Source of the DNA: Oceanotoga teriensis
GTDB lineage: Bacteria; Thermotogota; Thermotogae; Petrotogales; Petrotogaceae
DNA: 64,000 nucleotides
Direction: 5' to 3'
Assembly (NCBI RefSeq): GCF_003148465.1
Contig: NZ_QGGI01000003.1
Coordinates: forward strand, 1 to 64,000
Shown: in pieces, positions 27,074 through 36,552 of the stretch
Position numbering within the stretch: position 1 is the first letter of the stretch
Layout: each line of letters begins with the position of its first letter
Program-made: the position numbers and the translations under genes
The notes under the pieces: model-generated
Databases searched by the model: none
What the model was told of the DNA's origin: nothing
What the model saw: the letters and a program-made list of their open reading frames with translations, nothing else

Positions 27074-27775
27074 ATGAAGATAGGAATTATGCAACCATAT
27101 TTTTTACCATATATTGGATATTGGCAATTAATGAATAAAGTAGATAGGTTTGTTGTATATGACAATATTCAATATACTAAAAGAGGCTGGATAAGAAGAA
27201 ATAGAATATTGATGAACAATACAGATAAAATGATAACCCTACCCATAAAAAAAGATTCTGATTTTTTAGATATAAAAGAAAGATTCTTATCTGAGAGATA
27301 TGAAAATGAAAAAAGTAAAATTAAAAATCAGGTAAAAGAAGCATATAAAAAAGCTCCTTATTATAAAAAAATAGAACCATTATTAATTAAAATACTTGAT
27401 TTTGAAGATAAAAATTTATTTAATTATTTATTAAATTCATTACGTATTATCAAAGAATATCTAGGGATAAAAACAGAAATAATAATCTCTTCTGAAATAG
27501 AAATGAACCATAATTTAAAAGCTGAAGAGAGAGTTATTGAAACATGTAAAAAAATGGAAGCTGATCATTATATAAACCCTATAGGTGGAACAGAACTATA
27601 TAATAAAGAAGATTTTAAAAAAGAAGAGATAAAATTAAATTTTATAAAAACAAATGATATAAAGTATAAACAATTCAACAATGAATTTATTCCAAATCTA
27701 TCTATAATAGATGTAATGATGTTTAATTCAAAAGAGGAAATAAAAGATATGCTAGAAAAATATACTTTAGAATAG
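27074..27775 (+). CDS. WbqC-like family protein
   Basis: A 233-residue WbqC-like protein, recognised from MKIGIMQPYFLPYIGYWQLM and YDNIQYTKRGWIRRNRI at the start and the C-terminal HYINPIGG...LSIIDVMMFNS region. Genes of this family occur in O-antigen and sugar-modification clusters; the biochemical role is unknown, though acyl transfer has been suggested from context. It begins at the base after the preceding stop codon, so it is in an operon. Confidence 0.9.
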   Translation: MKIGIMQPYFLPYIGYWQLMNKVDRFVVYDNIQYTKRGWIRRNRILMNNTDKMITLPIKKDSDFLDIKERFLSERYENEKSKIKNQVKEAYKKAPYYKKIEPLLIKILDFEDKNLFNYLLNSLRIIKEYLGIKTEIIISSEIEMNHNLKAEERVIETCKKMEADHYINPIGGTELYNKEDFKKEEIKLNFIKTNDIKYKQFNNEFIPNLSIIDVMMFNSKEEIKDMLEKYTLE

Positions 27776-27791
27776 AAATGGGGACTATATT

Positions 27792-28436
27792 ATGAATTAT
27801 TGTTTTTATGTTTCTGGCAAGGCTAGTAGGCTTTATAAAATAATTAAATACGCAAATAAAAATTTTATAAAAAAAATAAAATTTGTTTACTCTGATAGTA
27901 AAGATAATAGATATTTAAAAGAAATCTTAGAAGATAAGAGTATTTTATATATTTTAAAAGACTTTTATGAATTAGAAAAACCAGACAGAAACTTAAAAAA
28001 TTCTGATAATTTACTCAGGCTGATGAAAAAAAATAAAATAGATTATTGTTTTTCTTTCGGAGATCACATATTAAAAGGAAAAATTTTAAAAGAGTATAAA
28101 AATAAAATAATAAATTTTCATCCTTCTATTTTGCCAAATTATCCTGGAAGAAACGCCATTGATAAAGCTATAAATGATAATGCTTCTATTTTAGGAAATA
28201 CTGCTCATTTTATAGATGAAGGAATTGATACAGGGCCTATCATTTTGCAAAGTGTTATTTCGTCAGAAGCTTTTTATAAAAATGGTTATGATTTTATTTT
28301 AGATTTACAAATAGAGATGTTATTTAATCTTGATAAATTATTGGAAAATAAAAAGATAAAAGTAGAAGGGAATAAAGTGAAAATAATAAATGCTGATATT
28401 ACAAAATATTTTATTTTGCCAGATATTAAGGACTGA
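27792..28436 (+). CDS. Sugar N-formyltransferase
   Basis: A 214-residue member of the formyltransferase (GART/Fmt) fold. The catalytic triad is visible: Asn and His in INFHPSILPNYPG and Asp in HFIDEGIDTGPII. It is shorter than Fmt or ArnA-type enzymes and lacks their C-terminal OB domain. In a deoxysugar cluster such enzymes use N10-formyl-tetrahydrofolate to formylate the amino group of a dTDP- or GDP-amino sugar. The substrate is inferred to be the product of the aminotransferase at 31130-32230. Confidence 0.86.
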   Translation: MNYCFYVSGKASRLYKIIKYANKNFIKKIKFVYSDSKDNRYLKEILEDKSILYILKDFYELEKPDRNLKNSDNLLRLMKKNKIDYCFSFGDHILKGKILKEYKNKIINFHPSILPNYPGRNAIDKAINDNASILGNTAHFIDEGIDTGPIILQSVISSEAFYKNGYDFILDLQIEMLFNLDKLLENKKIKVEGNKVKIINADITKYFILPDIKD

Positions 28437-28440
28437 TTAA

Positions 28441-28569
28441 ATGAATAAAAAAATATTAGTTACAAAATCATCTATGCCCAATTTAGATGAATATGTAGAA
28501 GAAATAAAAGATTTATGGGATACTCATTGGTTAACCAATATGGAAATTAAACATGATTATTTAGAATAA
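28441..28569 (+). pseudogene. N-terminal remnant of a DegT-type aminotransferase
   Basis: ATG 28441 starts a 42-codon frame ending TAA 28567-28569. Its sequence parallels the start of the complete aminotransferase at 31130 (EEIKDLWDTHWLT against NEIKDLWDTRYLT). The remaining 300 residues are gone. The next 150 bases hold only short open pieces, one of 24 codons at 28643-28717, which I read as debris from one or more lost genes. Confidence 0.8.
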
Positions 28570-28723
28570 TTTATAAAAAGATTTAGTTGAATTAAGTAAA
28601 TTAATGAAATTTCACAAAAAATTAGAGTTATGAAGTTATTTGATGATTAACATATATTCTTATGATGACGAGGGTAATAAAGTTTATATAAAAGTTCAAT
28701 TAAATAAGGATGATTAAAAGACT

Positions 28724-30097
28724 ATGATTACTTTAAATGATTATATTAAATCTTTAAATACAGCGAAAACTTATAATAAAACCAAATATTTGTTAAAATG
28801 GATTAATGAAAAAAACAAAACTACTTATGTTGATATCAAAGAAATTAAACTTGAGGATAGTAACTATTGGTTTTATGATAAGAAAGAAGGAGCTATAAGA
28901 AATAAAAATAATAGTTTTTTTTCTATTAAAGGTATAGAAAAATACAAATTAGGTAAACTATTAGAATCTCATCCTATTATCATACAGGATGAAATAGGTT
29001 ATTTAGGTATAATTACTTCAAAAATAAATGGAGTTTTACATTTTTTAATGCAGGCAAAAATTGAACCTGGCAATATTAATAAAGTTCAAATTTCTCCAAC
29101 TATTCAAGCCACAAAAAGTAATTTTTTGCAAAAACATGGGGGTAAAAAACCAGCCTTTTTAGAATATTTTATAAACTCTGAAAAATATGAAATCATAGTA
29201 GACCAAATACAATCGGAACAATCATCGAGATTTTATAAAAAAAGAAACAGAAATGTAATATTATACATAAAAGATCATATAAAGGAATCTGAAAACTTTC
29301 GATGGTTTACATTAGGCCAAATTAAAAAGCTAATGAAATATGATAATTTAGTTAATATGGATACAAGGACAGTGCTTTCTTGTATACCTTATTCTACGTT
29401 AAAAAGAGAAAAATTTACAGAAGATATAAATAATAGTATTTTTTTAAATCAATTAAATCTAAAAATAAATCATGAAAAAATAAAAAAAATATATTATAGT
29501 TTAAACAACAAAAAAATGTTTAATAATTATAGTATAAGATTAACAGATCTTTATTCTTTAAATAACTGGAAAATGGAACATGGAAAATTTCAAGATATTG
29601 AAAATAAATATCCGTTTGAAGTTATTTTTGCAGATATAACAATACAAGGTAGAGAAGTTTATAATTGGACGCAACCACTTTTTAAAGCTAAAGGGAAAGC
29701 TACTTTTGGTTTGGTTTTTTTTGAAGAAGACGGAGTTATTCATTTTATTATAAAAGAAAAACCAGAAATTGGTTGTTTTGATTATGTTGAGTTAGGACCA
29801 ACAATACAAAAAGAATTTAATGATAATTTTGAAGATAATATTGAAAAATTATTTGAACAAAATTTAATTCGAAATTCTGGAATAATAGCAAAAGTATTAC
29901 TTTCAGAAGAAGGTGGAAGGTTTTATCAAGAACAAAATTTAAACATTATAATGAAAATAGACAAAAATGAATTAAATAAAATTTATCTTCCAAAAGAATA
30001 TCATATAATTGATTTTATTACTTTAAATAAAATGATACAAACTAATAATTTGATCAATATTCAATTAAGGAATCTCATATCTTTATTGGAGGGTTAA
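28724..30097 (+). CDS. NDP-hexose 2,3-dehydratase
   Basis: A 457-residue NDP-hexose 2,3-dehydratase (SpnO/EvaA-like). The family's internal duplication is visible: LMQAKIEPGN...VQISPTIQATKSN with SRFYKKRN in the first half, and EIGCFDYVELGPTIQ with GRFYQEQN in the second. The enzyme removes the C2 hydroxyl of dTDP-4-keto-6-deoxyglucose, the committed step to 2,6-dideoxysugars. These enzymes are best known from actinobacterial antibiotic pathways. The adjacent ketoreductase gene starts two bases after the stop, as expected since the product is unstable and needs immediate reduction. Confidence 0.9.
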   Translation: MITLNDYIKSLNTAKTYNKTKYLLKWINEKNKTTYVDIKEIKLEDSNYWFYDKKEGAIRNKNNSFFSIKGIEKYKLGKLLESHPIIIQDEIGYLGIITSKINGVLHFLMQAKIEPGNINKVQISPTIQATKSNFLQKHGGKKPAFLEYFINSEKYEIIVDQIQSEQSSRFYKKRNRNVILYIKDHIKESENFRWFTLGQIKKLMKYDNLVNMDTRTVLSCIPYSTLKREKFTEDINNSIFLNQLNLKINHEKIKKIYYSLNNKKMFNNYSIRLTDLYSLNNWKMEHGKFQDIENKYPFEVIFADITIQGREVYNWTQPLFKAKGKATFGLVFFEEDGVIHFIIKEKPEIGCFDYVELGPTIQKEFNDNFEDNIEKLFEQNLIRNSGIIAKVLLSEEGGRFYQEQNLNIIMKIDKNELNKIYLPKEYHIIDFITLNKMIQTNNLINIQLRNLISLLEG

Positions 30098-30099
30098 GT

Positions 30100-31140
30100 A
30101 TGAAAAAACTAAAAATGGGAATATTATCAACATCAAATATAAATCGAAGAAAGTTTTTGCCAGCTTTGAAAAAAAATAATTTTTTTGAATTTATAGGAAT
30201 AGCTGTAGCCAACGAAAAAGAGAGAAATGTTTTACTTAAAGATGTTAATTTAAACGAAAACATAAAAAAATCTTTAGAAACAGCTAAAGAAATAGTTGAT
30301 GAGTATGGAGGTAATATTTATAATAGTTTTGAAAAAATAATTAATTCGAAAAAAATAGAAGCAATATATGTTCCTTTACCGCCTGCTTTACATTATTATT
30401 GGGCAAAGAAAATATTAGAAAAAAATAAACATGTTTTTTTAGAAAAACCTTCAACTATAAATTATAAAGATACTTTAAATTTAATAGATTTAGCTTTAGA
30501 AAAAAATCTATCTATACATGAAAACTATGCTTTTGTTTATCATAAGCAATTATTTATAATTAAGTCATTAATAAAAGAAAATACCATAGGAGATATAAGA
30601 AAAATAACTACAAATTTTGCGTTTCCATTTAGAGGTAAAAATGATTTTAGGTATAAAAGAGTATTAGGTGGTGGAGCTTTATTAGATTGTGGTGGATATC
30701 CTATAAAAGTATCTTCAGAAATATTAGGAGAGGATGTTGAAATTGTTTCTTCTGTTTTAAATAAAAAAGATTTTGAAGTAGATTTATTTGGAAATGTCTT
30801 ATTAAAGAACAAAAATAATATTGTTTCTAGCATTTCTTTTGGAATGGATAACTCTTATAAATGTGAGTTGGAAATTTGGGGAAGTGAAGGAACTATTTAT
30901 ACTGATAGAATTTTTACTGCTCCAGAAAATTATAATCCAAAAATTTATATAAAAAATAATAAACAAAATAAAACAATAACAGTGGAAGAAGAAGATCAAT
31001 TTTCAAATTCAATAGATTTTTTTTATAATACAATCATTAATAAAAGTATAAGAGAAGAAAATTTTAAAAAAATAATAATTCAAAGTAAATTAATTGAACA
31101 AGCATTTGATAAAAACAAGGGAGATATATATGAAAGATAA
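30100..31140 (+). CDS. Gfo/Idh/MocA oxidoreductase, probable NDP-hexose 3-ketoreductase
   Basis: A 346-residue NAD(P)-dependent oxidoreductase. It has an N-terminal Rossmann fold beginning KMGILSTSNINRRKFLPAL, the EKP motif (HVFLEKPST, about 110), and the C-terminal Gfo/Idh domain with GGGALLDCGGYPI. Next to a 2,3-dehydratase, the close relatives are 3-ketoreductases (SpnN/TylC1/KijD10 type) giving dTDP-4-keto-2,6-dideoxyglucose. The role is inferred from family plus position. The following aminotransferase start overlaps its last 11 bases. Confidence 0.88.
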   Translation: MKKLKMGILSTSNINRRKFLPALKKNNFFEFIGIAVANEKERNVLLKDVNLNENIKKSLETAKEIVDEYGGNIYNSFEKIINSKKIEAIYVPLPPALHYYWAKKILEKNKHVFLEKPSTINYKDTLNLIDLALEKNLSIHENYAFVYHKQLFIIKSLIKENTIGDIRKITTNFAFPFRGKNDFRYKRVLGGGALLDCGGYPIKVSSEILGEDVEIVSSVLNKKDFEVDLFGNVLLKNKNNIVSSISFGMDNSYKCELEIWGSEGTIYTDRIFTAPENYNPKIYIKNNKQNKTITVEEEDQFSNSIDFFYNTIINKSIREENFKKIIIQSKLIEQAFDKNKGDIYER

Positions 31141-32230
31141 AATAATACCATTAGTAAAACCTTCTATGCCTCCATATAGTGAATATATAAATGAAATAAA
31201 AGATTTATGGGATACTAGATATTTAACTCATACAGGTCCCAAGCATAATCGGTTAGAAAAAGCATTAAGCAATTATTTGAACGTTGATAAAATTGCTCTT
31301 TTTACAAACGGGCATTTAGCCTTAGAACTTTCAATTTTAGCTCTTGAAGTAAAAGGAGAAGTTATAACTACTCCTTTTACTTTTATTTCTACAACCCATG
31401 CTATTGTAAGAAATGGATTGGATCCTGTTTTTTGTGATATAAAAAAAGATGATTATACAATAGATGCTTCTAAAATTGAAGAGCTAGTAACAGAGAAAAC
31501 CTCTGCAATTCTTCCTGTTCATGTATATGGGAATATTTGTGATTATAAGGAAATAGAAAGAATAGCAAAAAAATATAATTTAAAAGTAATATATGATGCA
31601 GCACATGCATTTGGAGAAACGGTAGATGGAATAAATGTATCTAATCTTGGAGACGCTTCTATGTTTAGTTTTCATGCCACAAAAGTGTTTCATACAGTTG
31701 AAGGTGGTGGAGTTACTTTTAAAGATGATAACCTTTATAACAAATTTGGAAGTTTAAGACAATTTGGGATGAATCAAAAACATGAAATTATTGATATAGG
31801 AACAAATGCAAAAATGACCGAAATTCATGCTGCTATGGGATTATGCAATATGAAACATATTGACGATGAAATTAAAAAAAGAAAAAAAGTAGTAGAAAGA
31901 TATAGAGAAAGGCTTTCAGATATTAAAGGAATAAAATTAAATGAAGAAAAAGAAAATATAAAAAATAATTATGCCTATTTCCCAGTTTTATTTGATGGAT
32001 ACAAGGCAAATAGAGATGAAGTTTTTGAAGAATTAAAGAAAAGCAACATTATGGCAAGAAAATATTTTTTTCCGTTGACAAATAATATAGAATGTTATAA
32101 GGACAGATTTGATGTAAATAAAACACCTATTGCAAAATATGTGGCAGATAGAATATTGACTTTGCCATTATATGCTGATTTAGAATTATCAGACGTAGAT
32201 AGAATATGTGATATTATAATAAATATTTAA
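31130..32230 (+). CDS. DegT/DnrJ/EryC1 sugar aminotransferase
   Basis: A 366-residue PLP-dependent aminotransferase. The PLP lysine lies in SMFSFHATKVFHTVEGGG, and other motifs are TTPFTFISTTHAIVRNG, YDAAHAFGE and GTNAKMTEIHAAMGLCN. I start at ATG 31130 (ribosome site AAGGGAGAT), overlapping the previous gene by 11 bases; an upstream in-frame start at 31094 would add 12 residues with no support. After 2,3-dehydration and C3 reduction the remaining ketone is at C4, so C4 amination is the simplest prediction; C3 amination cannot be excluded. It probably makes the substrate for the formyltransferase. Confidence 0.9.
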   Translation: MKDKIIPLVKPSMPPYSEYINEIKDLWDTRYLTHTGPKHNRLEKALSNYLNVDKIALFTNGHLALELSILALEVKGEVITTPFTFISTTHAIVRNGLDPVFCDIKKDDYTIDASKIEELVTEKTSAILPVHVYGNICDYKEIERIAKKYNLKVIYDAAHAFGETVDGINVSNLGDASMFSFHATKVFHTVEGGGVTFKDDNLYNKFGSLRQFGMNQKHEIIDIGTNAKMTEIHAAMGLCNMKHIDDEIKKRKKVVERYRERLSDIKGIKLNEEKENIKNNYAYFPVLFDGYKANRDEVFEELKKSNIMARKYFFPLTNNIECYKDRFDVNKTPIAKYVADRILTLPLYADLELSDVDRICDIIINI

Positions 32231-32243
32231 ATGAGGTGATAAT

Positions 32244-33116
32244 GTGAAAGGTATTATCTTAGCAGGGGGAAGTGGAACGCGACTATATCCAATTACAAAA
32301 GGAATAAGTAAGCAATTATTGCCAATATACGATAAACCTATGATATATTATCCTTTATCAGTATTGATGTTATCAGGAATAAAAGAAGTTTTAATAATTT
32401 CAAATCCAGAATATATTGATTTATATAAAAATTTATTTGAAAAAGGATCTAAATTAGGAATGAAAATAGAGTATAAAATACAGAAAAATCCAAGAGGGCT
32501 TGCAGATGCATTTATTGTAGGTGAAGATTTTATAGGAAATGATGATGTCGCTTTAATATTGGGAGACAATATTTTCTATGGTCAAGATTTTGTACCAAAA
32601 TTAAAAAAAGCTGCTGACTTTGAAAAAGGTGCTACAATTTTTGGTTATTATGTTAATAATCCTAAATCATTTGGAGTAGTTGAATTTGATGAAAATAATA
32701 AAGCGATTAGTTTAGAAGAAAAACCTGAAAAACCAAAATCAAAATATGCAATACCAGGTTTATATTATTATGATAATTCTGTTGTAGAAAAAGCAAAAAA
32801 TCTTAAACCCTCAGATAGAGGAGAGTTAGAAATAACAGATTTGAATAGAATATATTTAGAAGAAAATGAATTGAATGTAGAGGTTTTGGGAAGAGGAGTT
32901 GCTTGGTTAGACACCGGAACATATGATGGCCTTGCTAATGCATCAGAATTTGTTAGAACAATACAAAAAAGAACAGGGTTATATATTTCTTGTCTTGAAG
33001 AAATTGCATATAGAAATAAATGGGTAAGCAAAGAGCAATTGATTGAAATTGGAAAAGAATATGAAAAAACAGAATATGGTAAATATATCTTAGATATAGC
33101 AGGTGATATAAAATGA
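32244..33116 (+). CDS. rfbA: Glucose-1-phosphate thymidylyltransferase
   Basis: A 290-residue RmlA making dTDP-glucose from glucose-1-phosphate and dTTP. Seen are the nucleotidyl loop [19 protein letters not shown], then [22 protein letters not shown], and AWLDTGTYD. The length fits RmlA. The start is GTG 32244 after GAGGTGATAAT. It overlaps rfbB by four bases. Glucose-1-phosphate would come from the phosphoglucomutase at 41710-43395. Confidence 0.96.
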   Translation: MKGIILAGGSGTRLYPITKGISKQLLPIYDKPMIYYPLSVLMLSGIKEVLIISNPEYIDLYKNLFEKGSKLGMKIEYKIQKNPRGLADAFIVGEDFIGNDDVALILGDNIFYGQDFVPKLKKAADFEKGATIFGYYVNNPKSFGVVEFDENNKAISLEEKPEKPKSKYAIPGLYYYDNSVVEKAKNLKPSDRGELEITDLNRIYLEENELNVEVLGRGVAWLDTGTYDGLANASEFVRTIQKRTGLYISCLEEIAYRNKWVSKEQLIEIGKEYEKTEYGKYILDIAGDIK

Positions 33117-34153
33117 CACTATTAGTAACAGGGGTAGCAGGATTCATAGGAAGCAACTTTGTATACTATTACCTAAGAAAACATATAGATAGAAAAATAA
33201 TCGGATTAGATAGTCTAACATATGCAGGAAACATAGACAATCTATCTAAACTTACAGAAGAAGAAAAAAGTAGATTTAGCTTTATAAAAGGCGATATTAC
33301 TGATCAAAAAACAGTACAAAAAATATATGAAGATTATGAAATAGATGGAATAATAAATTTTGCAGCAGAATCTCATGTAGATAGATCTATACATGATCCT
33401 CAAATATTTTTAAAAACAAATATATTGGGAACACAAAATTTATTAGATATATTTAAGAAAAATTATAAAGAAGGAAATAAATATTTACAAGTATCAACAG
33501 ATGAGGTATATGGTGCCCTTGGTTCAACAGGATTTTTTACAGAAAAAACACCTTTAGATCCACATAGTCCATATTCAGCAAGTAAAACGAGTGCAGATCT
33601 TATAGTAAAAGCATATCATGATACCTATGGAATAAATGTAAATATAACGAGATGTTCAAATAATTACGGACCATATCAATTTCCCGAAAAATTAATACCA
33701 TTAATAATAAATAATGCTTTAAATCATAAAGAATTACCGATATACGGCGATGGCAAGCAGATAAGAGATTGGTTATATGTAGAAGATCATTGTCAAGCAA
33801 TAGATATGGTATATGATAAGGGTAAAAAAGGCGAAGTATATAATATAGGCGGACATAATGAAAAAGAAAATATAGAAATAGTAAAGACTATAATAAATTA
33901 TCTTCAAGAAAAAACAGGAGATAAAAAAATAAATGAAGATTTAATAAAATATGTAAAAGATAGACTTGGACATGATAGAAGATATGGAATAGATCCAACT
34001 AAAATAAAAGAAGAGCTTAATTGGGAACCAACTATTATGTTTGAACAAGGAATAAAAATGACTATAGATTGGTATTTGAATAATAAAGAGTGGATGGAAT
34101 CTGTTATAAGTGGCGAGTATTTAGATTTTTATGAGAAAAATTATATTGATTAG
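33113..34153 (+). CDS. rfbB: dTDP-glucose 4,6-dehydratase
   Basis: A 346-residue RmlB of the extended SDR family. It has the NAD-binding [11 protein letters not shown], catalytic [10 protein letters not shown] (Thr-Asp-Glu) and [10 protein letters not shown] (Tyr-x-x-x-Lys), and [15 protein letters not shown]. It converts dTDP-glucose to dTDP-4-keto-6-deoxyglucose, the branch point both for the 2,3-dehydratase route here and for RfbC/RfbD at 17 kb. It starts as ATGA over the rfbA stop and is the last gene of the sugar operon. No clear terminator follows; 34154-34379 contains only AT-rich sequence without features I can name. Confidence 0.96.
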   Translation: MTLLVTGVAGFIGSNFVYYYLRKHIDRKIIGLDSLTYAGNIDNLSKLTEEEKSRFSFIKGDITDQKTVQKIYEDYEIDGIINFAAESHVDRSIHDPQIFLKTNILGTQNLLDIFKKNYKEGNKYLQVSTDEVYGALGSTGFFTEKTPLDPHSPYSASKTSADLIVKAYHDTYGINVNITRCSNNYGPYQFPEKLIPLIINNALNHKELPIYGDGKQIRDWLYVEDHCQAIDMVYDKGKKGEVYNIGGHNEKENIEIVKTIINYLQEKTGDKKINEDLIKYVKDRLGHDRRYGIDPTKIKEELNWEPTIMFEQGIKMTIDWYLNNKEWMESVISGEYLDFYEKNYID

Positions 34154-34379
34154 AGGGATATTATGGATTAAAAAAATTCTATTAAAGGTATTTGAATCTA
34201 ATTTTATTGCTTTTATTGGTGGGGATAATCAAATATTTTTTTCAACGTTTTTATACCTCTCATAAATAATATCTTGTATGAAGTTAAGAATTAAAGTAAA
34301 TAATCAATATTGAAGGTATTAAGAATTTTTTACATTAATGTTCTGAAGTCTTTAAAATTTTAGAACTTAGAGGGTTTGG

Positions 34380-35488
34380 ATGAGGTCAATGTATGTATCT
34401 GATGTTGGTGATGGTTTGTGTATGGCTATAGACACATTTTTTGGGAAAACAATTCAAATTGACTGTGGTAGTAAACAAGGCAGTGAAGTTGCATTAAGAG
34501 GTCTTATGAATCTTTACAATCGTTTTTATAACCCTGATGTTTTTATGCTTTTTCACTTTCATAAGGATCATTACAATGGTCTTATGTTTGCTTCTTCCAA
34601 AAGTTCTTTTTCTTATACGTGGGGAATAAAGGAAGTCTATTATCCCAAAATTCCTAATTTTCCAAAAAAAGATAAATTTATGACCTGTTTATTTACAATG
34701 AACCTTAGACTCTTTGGGAACGAAACAGGTATTATGGAATATGATTTTTTGAAAGCGATATCAAGAATAAACAGAGGAAGACCTTTTAAATACAAGCCTT
34801 TCTCTAAAGGGGATGTAATAAATATAGATGAAACATCATTTGAGGTTTTATGGCCACCAATGGAAATTGATGGAAAAGAAACGAAGGCTGAAGGGATGTA
34901 ATAAATGATTTTAATAAAGCAATGGAAATGGAAGAGGATAAAAAACTAAAAGAACTATATGAACGTGTAAAATCAGAAGGCCTATTTAGGAAATATTTTG
35001 AAGAAAGCCAACGAAAATTTACAGAAGAAAGAGACCATTCTAAAAATGTCAATGAACTAGTAAAAAAAGAATATGAAAAGAAAAAATTACCAGACATTTT
35101 CAAGAGAGCAAATGATTCTCTTAAGAAAGTAGCAAATCATTTAAGTCTTACTTTATTAGGTGATGGTGGGTTATTGTTTTTAGGAGATCTGGAGCACCAA
35201 GAAATAAAAAAAGTAATAGGTGATTTGATAGCAGCAGGTAAAAAGAAGTTTTATACGTTGATAATCCCACATCATGGTACACATTGGGATAATAGTTTAA
35301 AAGATATTAAATGTATTTATTCCATAACTTCTAACGGCAGAAGATTATGTTTTTATATAAAGCCAGGATTTAAGAGTATATCGAAAAAGTCTTTTGCAAT
35401 TCATGTTGATGGTGATATAGCAATTCCTCAATTTCTGCCTAAAAAAATTAATAGATTTTATCCAAGGTGGTTTTATGATGAATATTGA
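34380..35488 (+). pseudogene. Metallo-beta-lactamase-fold hydrolase gene with frameshift
   Basis: Two frames together make one MBL-fold protein of about 370 residues related to the ComEC/Rec2 metal-dependent hydrolase domain. The first (34380-34901) has SDVGDGLCMAIDT, IDCGS and the metal motif HFHKDHYNG. The second (open from 34892 to 35488) has LLGDGGLLFLGDLE and the metal ligand region IIPHHGTHWDNS. The frames meet at GGG 34893-34895, where loss of one base explains the break. Genes of this kind often sit in defence or competence contexts. It could be a pseudogene, a sequencing error or, less likely, programmed frameshifting. Confidence 0.8.
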
Positions 35489-35575
35489 TGTTTTTTGCTT
35501 AACTATGGATTAACAGCGTACTTAGTTTTCCAGACTATCTTTATTAGAATTAAATAATTTTATTCATGAAAAATC

Positions 35576-35602
35576 TAAAGTAAATAATAAAAAGAACGAT
35601 AA
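35576..35602 (+). promoter_or_regulatory. Sigma-28 (FliA/SigD) promoter of the flagellin operon
   Basis: TAAA (35576-35579), 15 bases, AACGATAA (35595-35602) matches the sigma-28 form TAAA-N15-GCCGATAA. It is about 77 bases before the first flagellin start. The fliD promoter has the same layout. Confidence 0.85.
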
Positions 35603-35639
35603 TACTATGAAGTTCTCTGGCCGGAGATAAAAAATATTA

Positions 35640-35674
35640 GCCCATGGAAGGGCATAAAAAAAACATGGAGGTGG
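35640..35674 (+). promoter_or_regulatory. Candidate CsrA-binding leader of flagellin 1
   Basis: A hairpin GCCC-ATGGAA-GGGC (35640-35653) presents GGA in its loop. A second ATGGA (35665-35669) overlaps the ribosome site GGAGGTGG. Two ANGGA sites, one in a loop and one over the Shine-Dalgarno, is the layout by which CsrA represses hag in Bacillus. Confidence 0.6.
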
Positions 35675-35678
35675 AATT

Positions 35679-36494
35679 ATGAGAATAAATCATAATTTAA
35701 ATGCATTAAACGCATGGAGAAACTTAGGAAATGCAAATTCAGGAATGGGAAAATCATTAGAAAAATTGAGTTCAGGATTAAGAATTAACAGAGCTGGAGA
35801 CGATGCTGCAGGATTGGCTATATCAGAAAAGATGAGAGCACAGATAAAAGGATATGATATGGCAACAAAGAATGCACAAGATGGAATATCATTGATACAG
35901 ACAGCAGAAGGAGCGTTAACAGAGGTACATTCAATGCTTCAAAGAATGAGAGAAATATCAGTACAGGCTGCAAATGATACAAACAACACAGAAGATAGAA
36001 GTGCATTGGCAAAAGAAATAGCTCAATTACAAAAAGAAATAAACAGAATAGGATCAACAACTAAATTTAATGGTAGTTCATTATTTGCTGCAAATAAATC
36101 ATTCAATTTACAGATAGGTCCAGATAAATCATCAGACCTCGTTTTAAATGTAAAATCTCAAGCTGTTACAACAGCTACTCTTACAATAAGTGCTATTTCA
36201 ATAACTTCTAATACAGCTGCACAAAATGCTATAGCAAGTATAGAAAATGCAATAAAAGTTGTTTCAAGTTTAAGAGCACAATTTGGAGCATATCAGAACA
36301 GATTGGAACATACAGTAAATAACTTAAGTGTAGCAAGTGAAAACTTAACAGCAGCAGAATCAAGAATTAGAGATGTTGATATGGCGAAAGAAATGATGAG
36401 TTTCACAAGAGAACAGATATTATTACAATCATCAAATGCTATGTTGGCACAATCAAATCAATTACCACAAAATGTATTATCATTGTTGAGATAA
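35679..36494 (+). CDS. fliC: Flagellin (first copy)
   Basis: A 271-residue flagellin. Conserved D0/D1 N-terminus [17 protein letters not shown] and [20 protein letters not shown], and C-terminus [20 protein letters not shown]...[10 protein letters not shown], with only a short variable middle (about 155-194). The small size means D2/D3 are nearly absent. It is secreted by the flagellar type III system and polymerises into the filament. A sigma-28 promoter and a structured leader precede it. The second copy follows 58 bases after its stop. Ser/Thr residues in the exposed middle are possible sites for glycosylation by the nearby enzymes, which is inference. Confidence 0.97.
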   Translation: MRINHNLNALNAWRNLGNANSGMGKSLEKLSSGLRINRAGDDAAGLAISEKMRAQIKGYDMATKNAQDGISLIQTAEGALTEVHSMLQRMREISVQAANDTNNTEDRSALAKEIAQLQKEINRIGSTTKFNGSSLFAANKSFNLQIGPDKSSDLVLNVKSQAVTTATLTISAISITSNTAAQNAIASIENAIKVVSSLRAQFGAYQNRLEHTVNNLSVASENLTAAESRIRDVDMAKEMMSFTREQILLQSSNAMLAQSNQLPQNVLSLLR

Positions 36495-36505
36495 AAAATA
36501 TAGCT

Positions 36506-36547
36506 GACCCAAGGAAGGGTTAAATAATAATTAATTACATGGAGGTG
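36506..36547 (+). promoter_or_regulatory. Candidate CsrA-binding leader of flagellin 2
   Basis: A hairpin of the stem GACCC with GGGTT (36506-36521) and loop AAGGAA, then ATGGA overlapping GGAGGTGG before ATG 36553. It has the same architecture as the first leader but different stem bases, so pairing is kept while sequence changed. No promoter is seen between the two genes. Confidence 0.6.
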
Positions 36548-36552
36548 GAATT

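Noticed and set aside
28643-28717. A 24-codon frame before the 2,3-dehydratase
   Set aside because: No ribosome site and lies in debris next to a truncated gene; not supported as a gene.
34154-34379. Possible gene remnant after rfbB
   Set aside because: Short open pieces only, no motif, ribosome site or similarity I can recognise.
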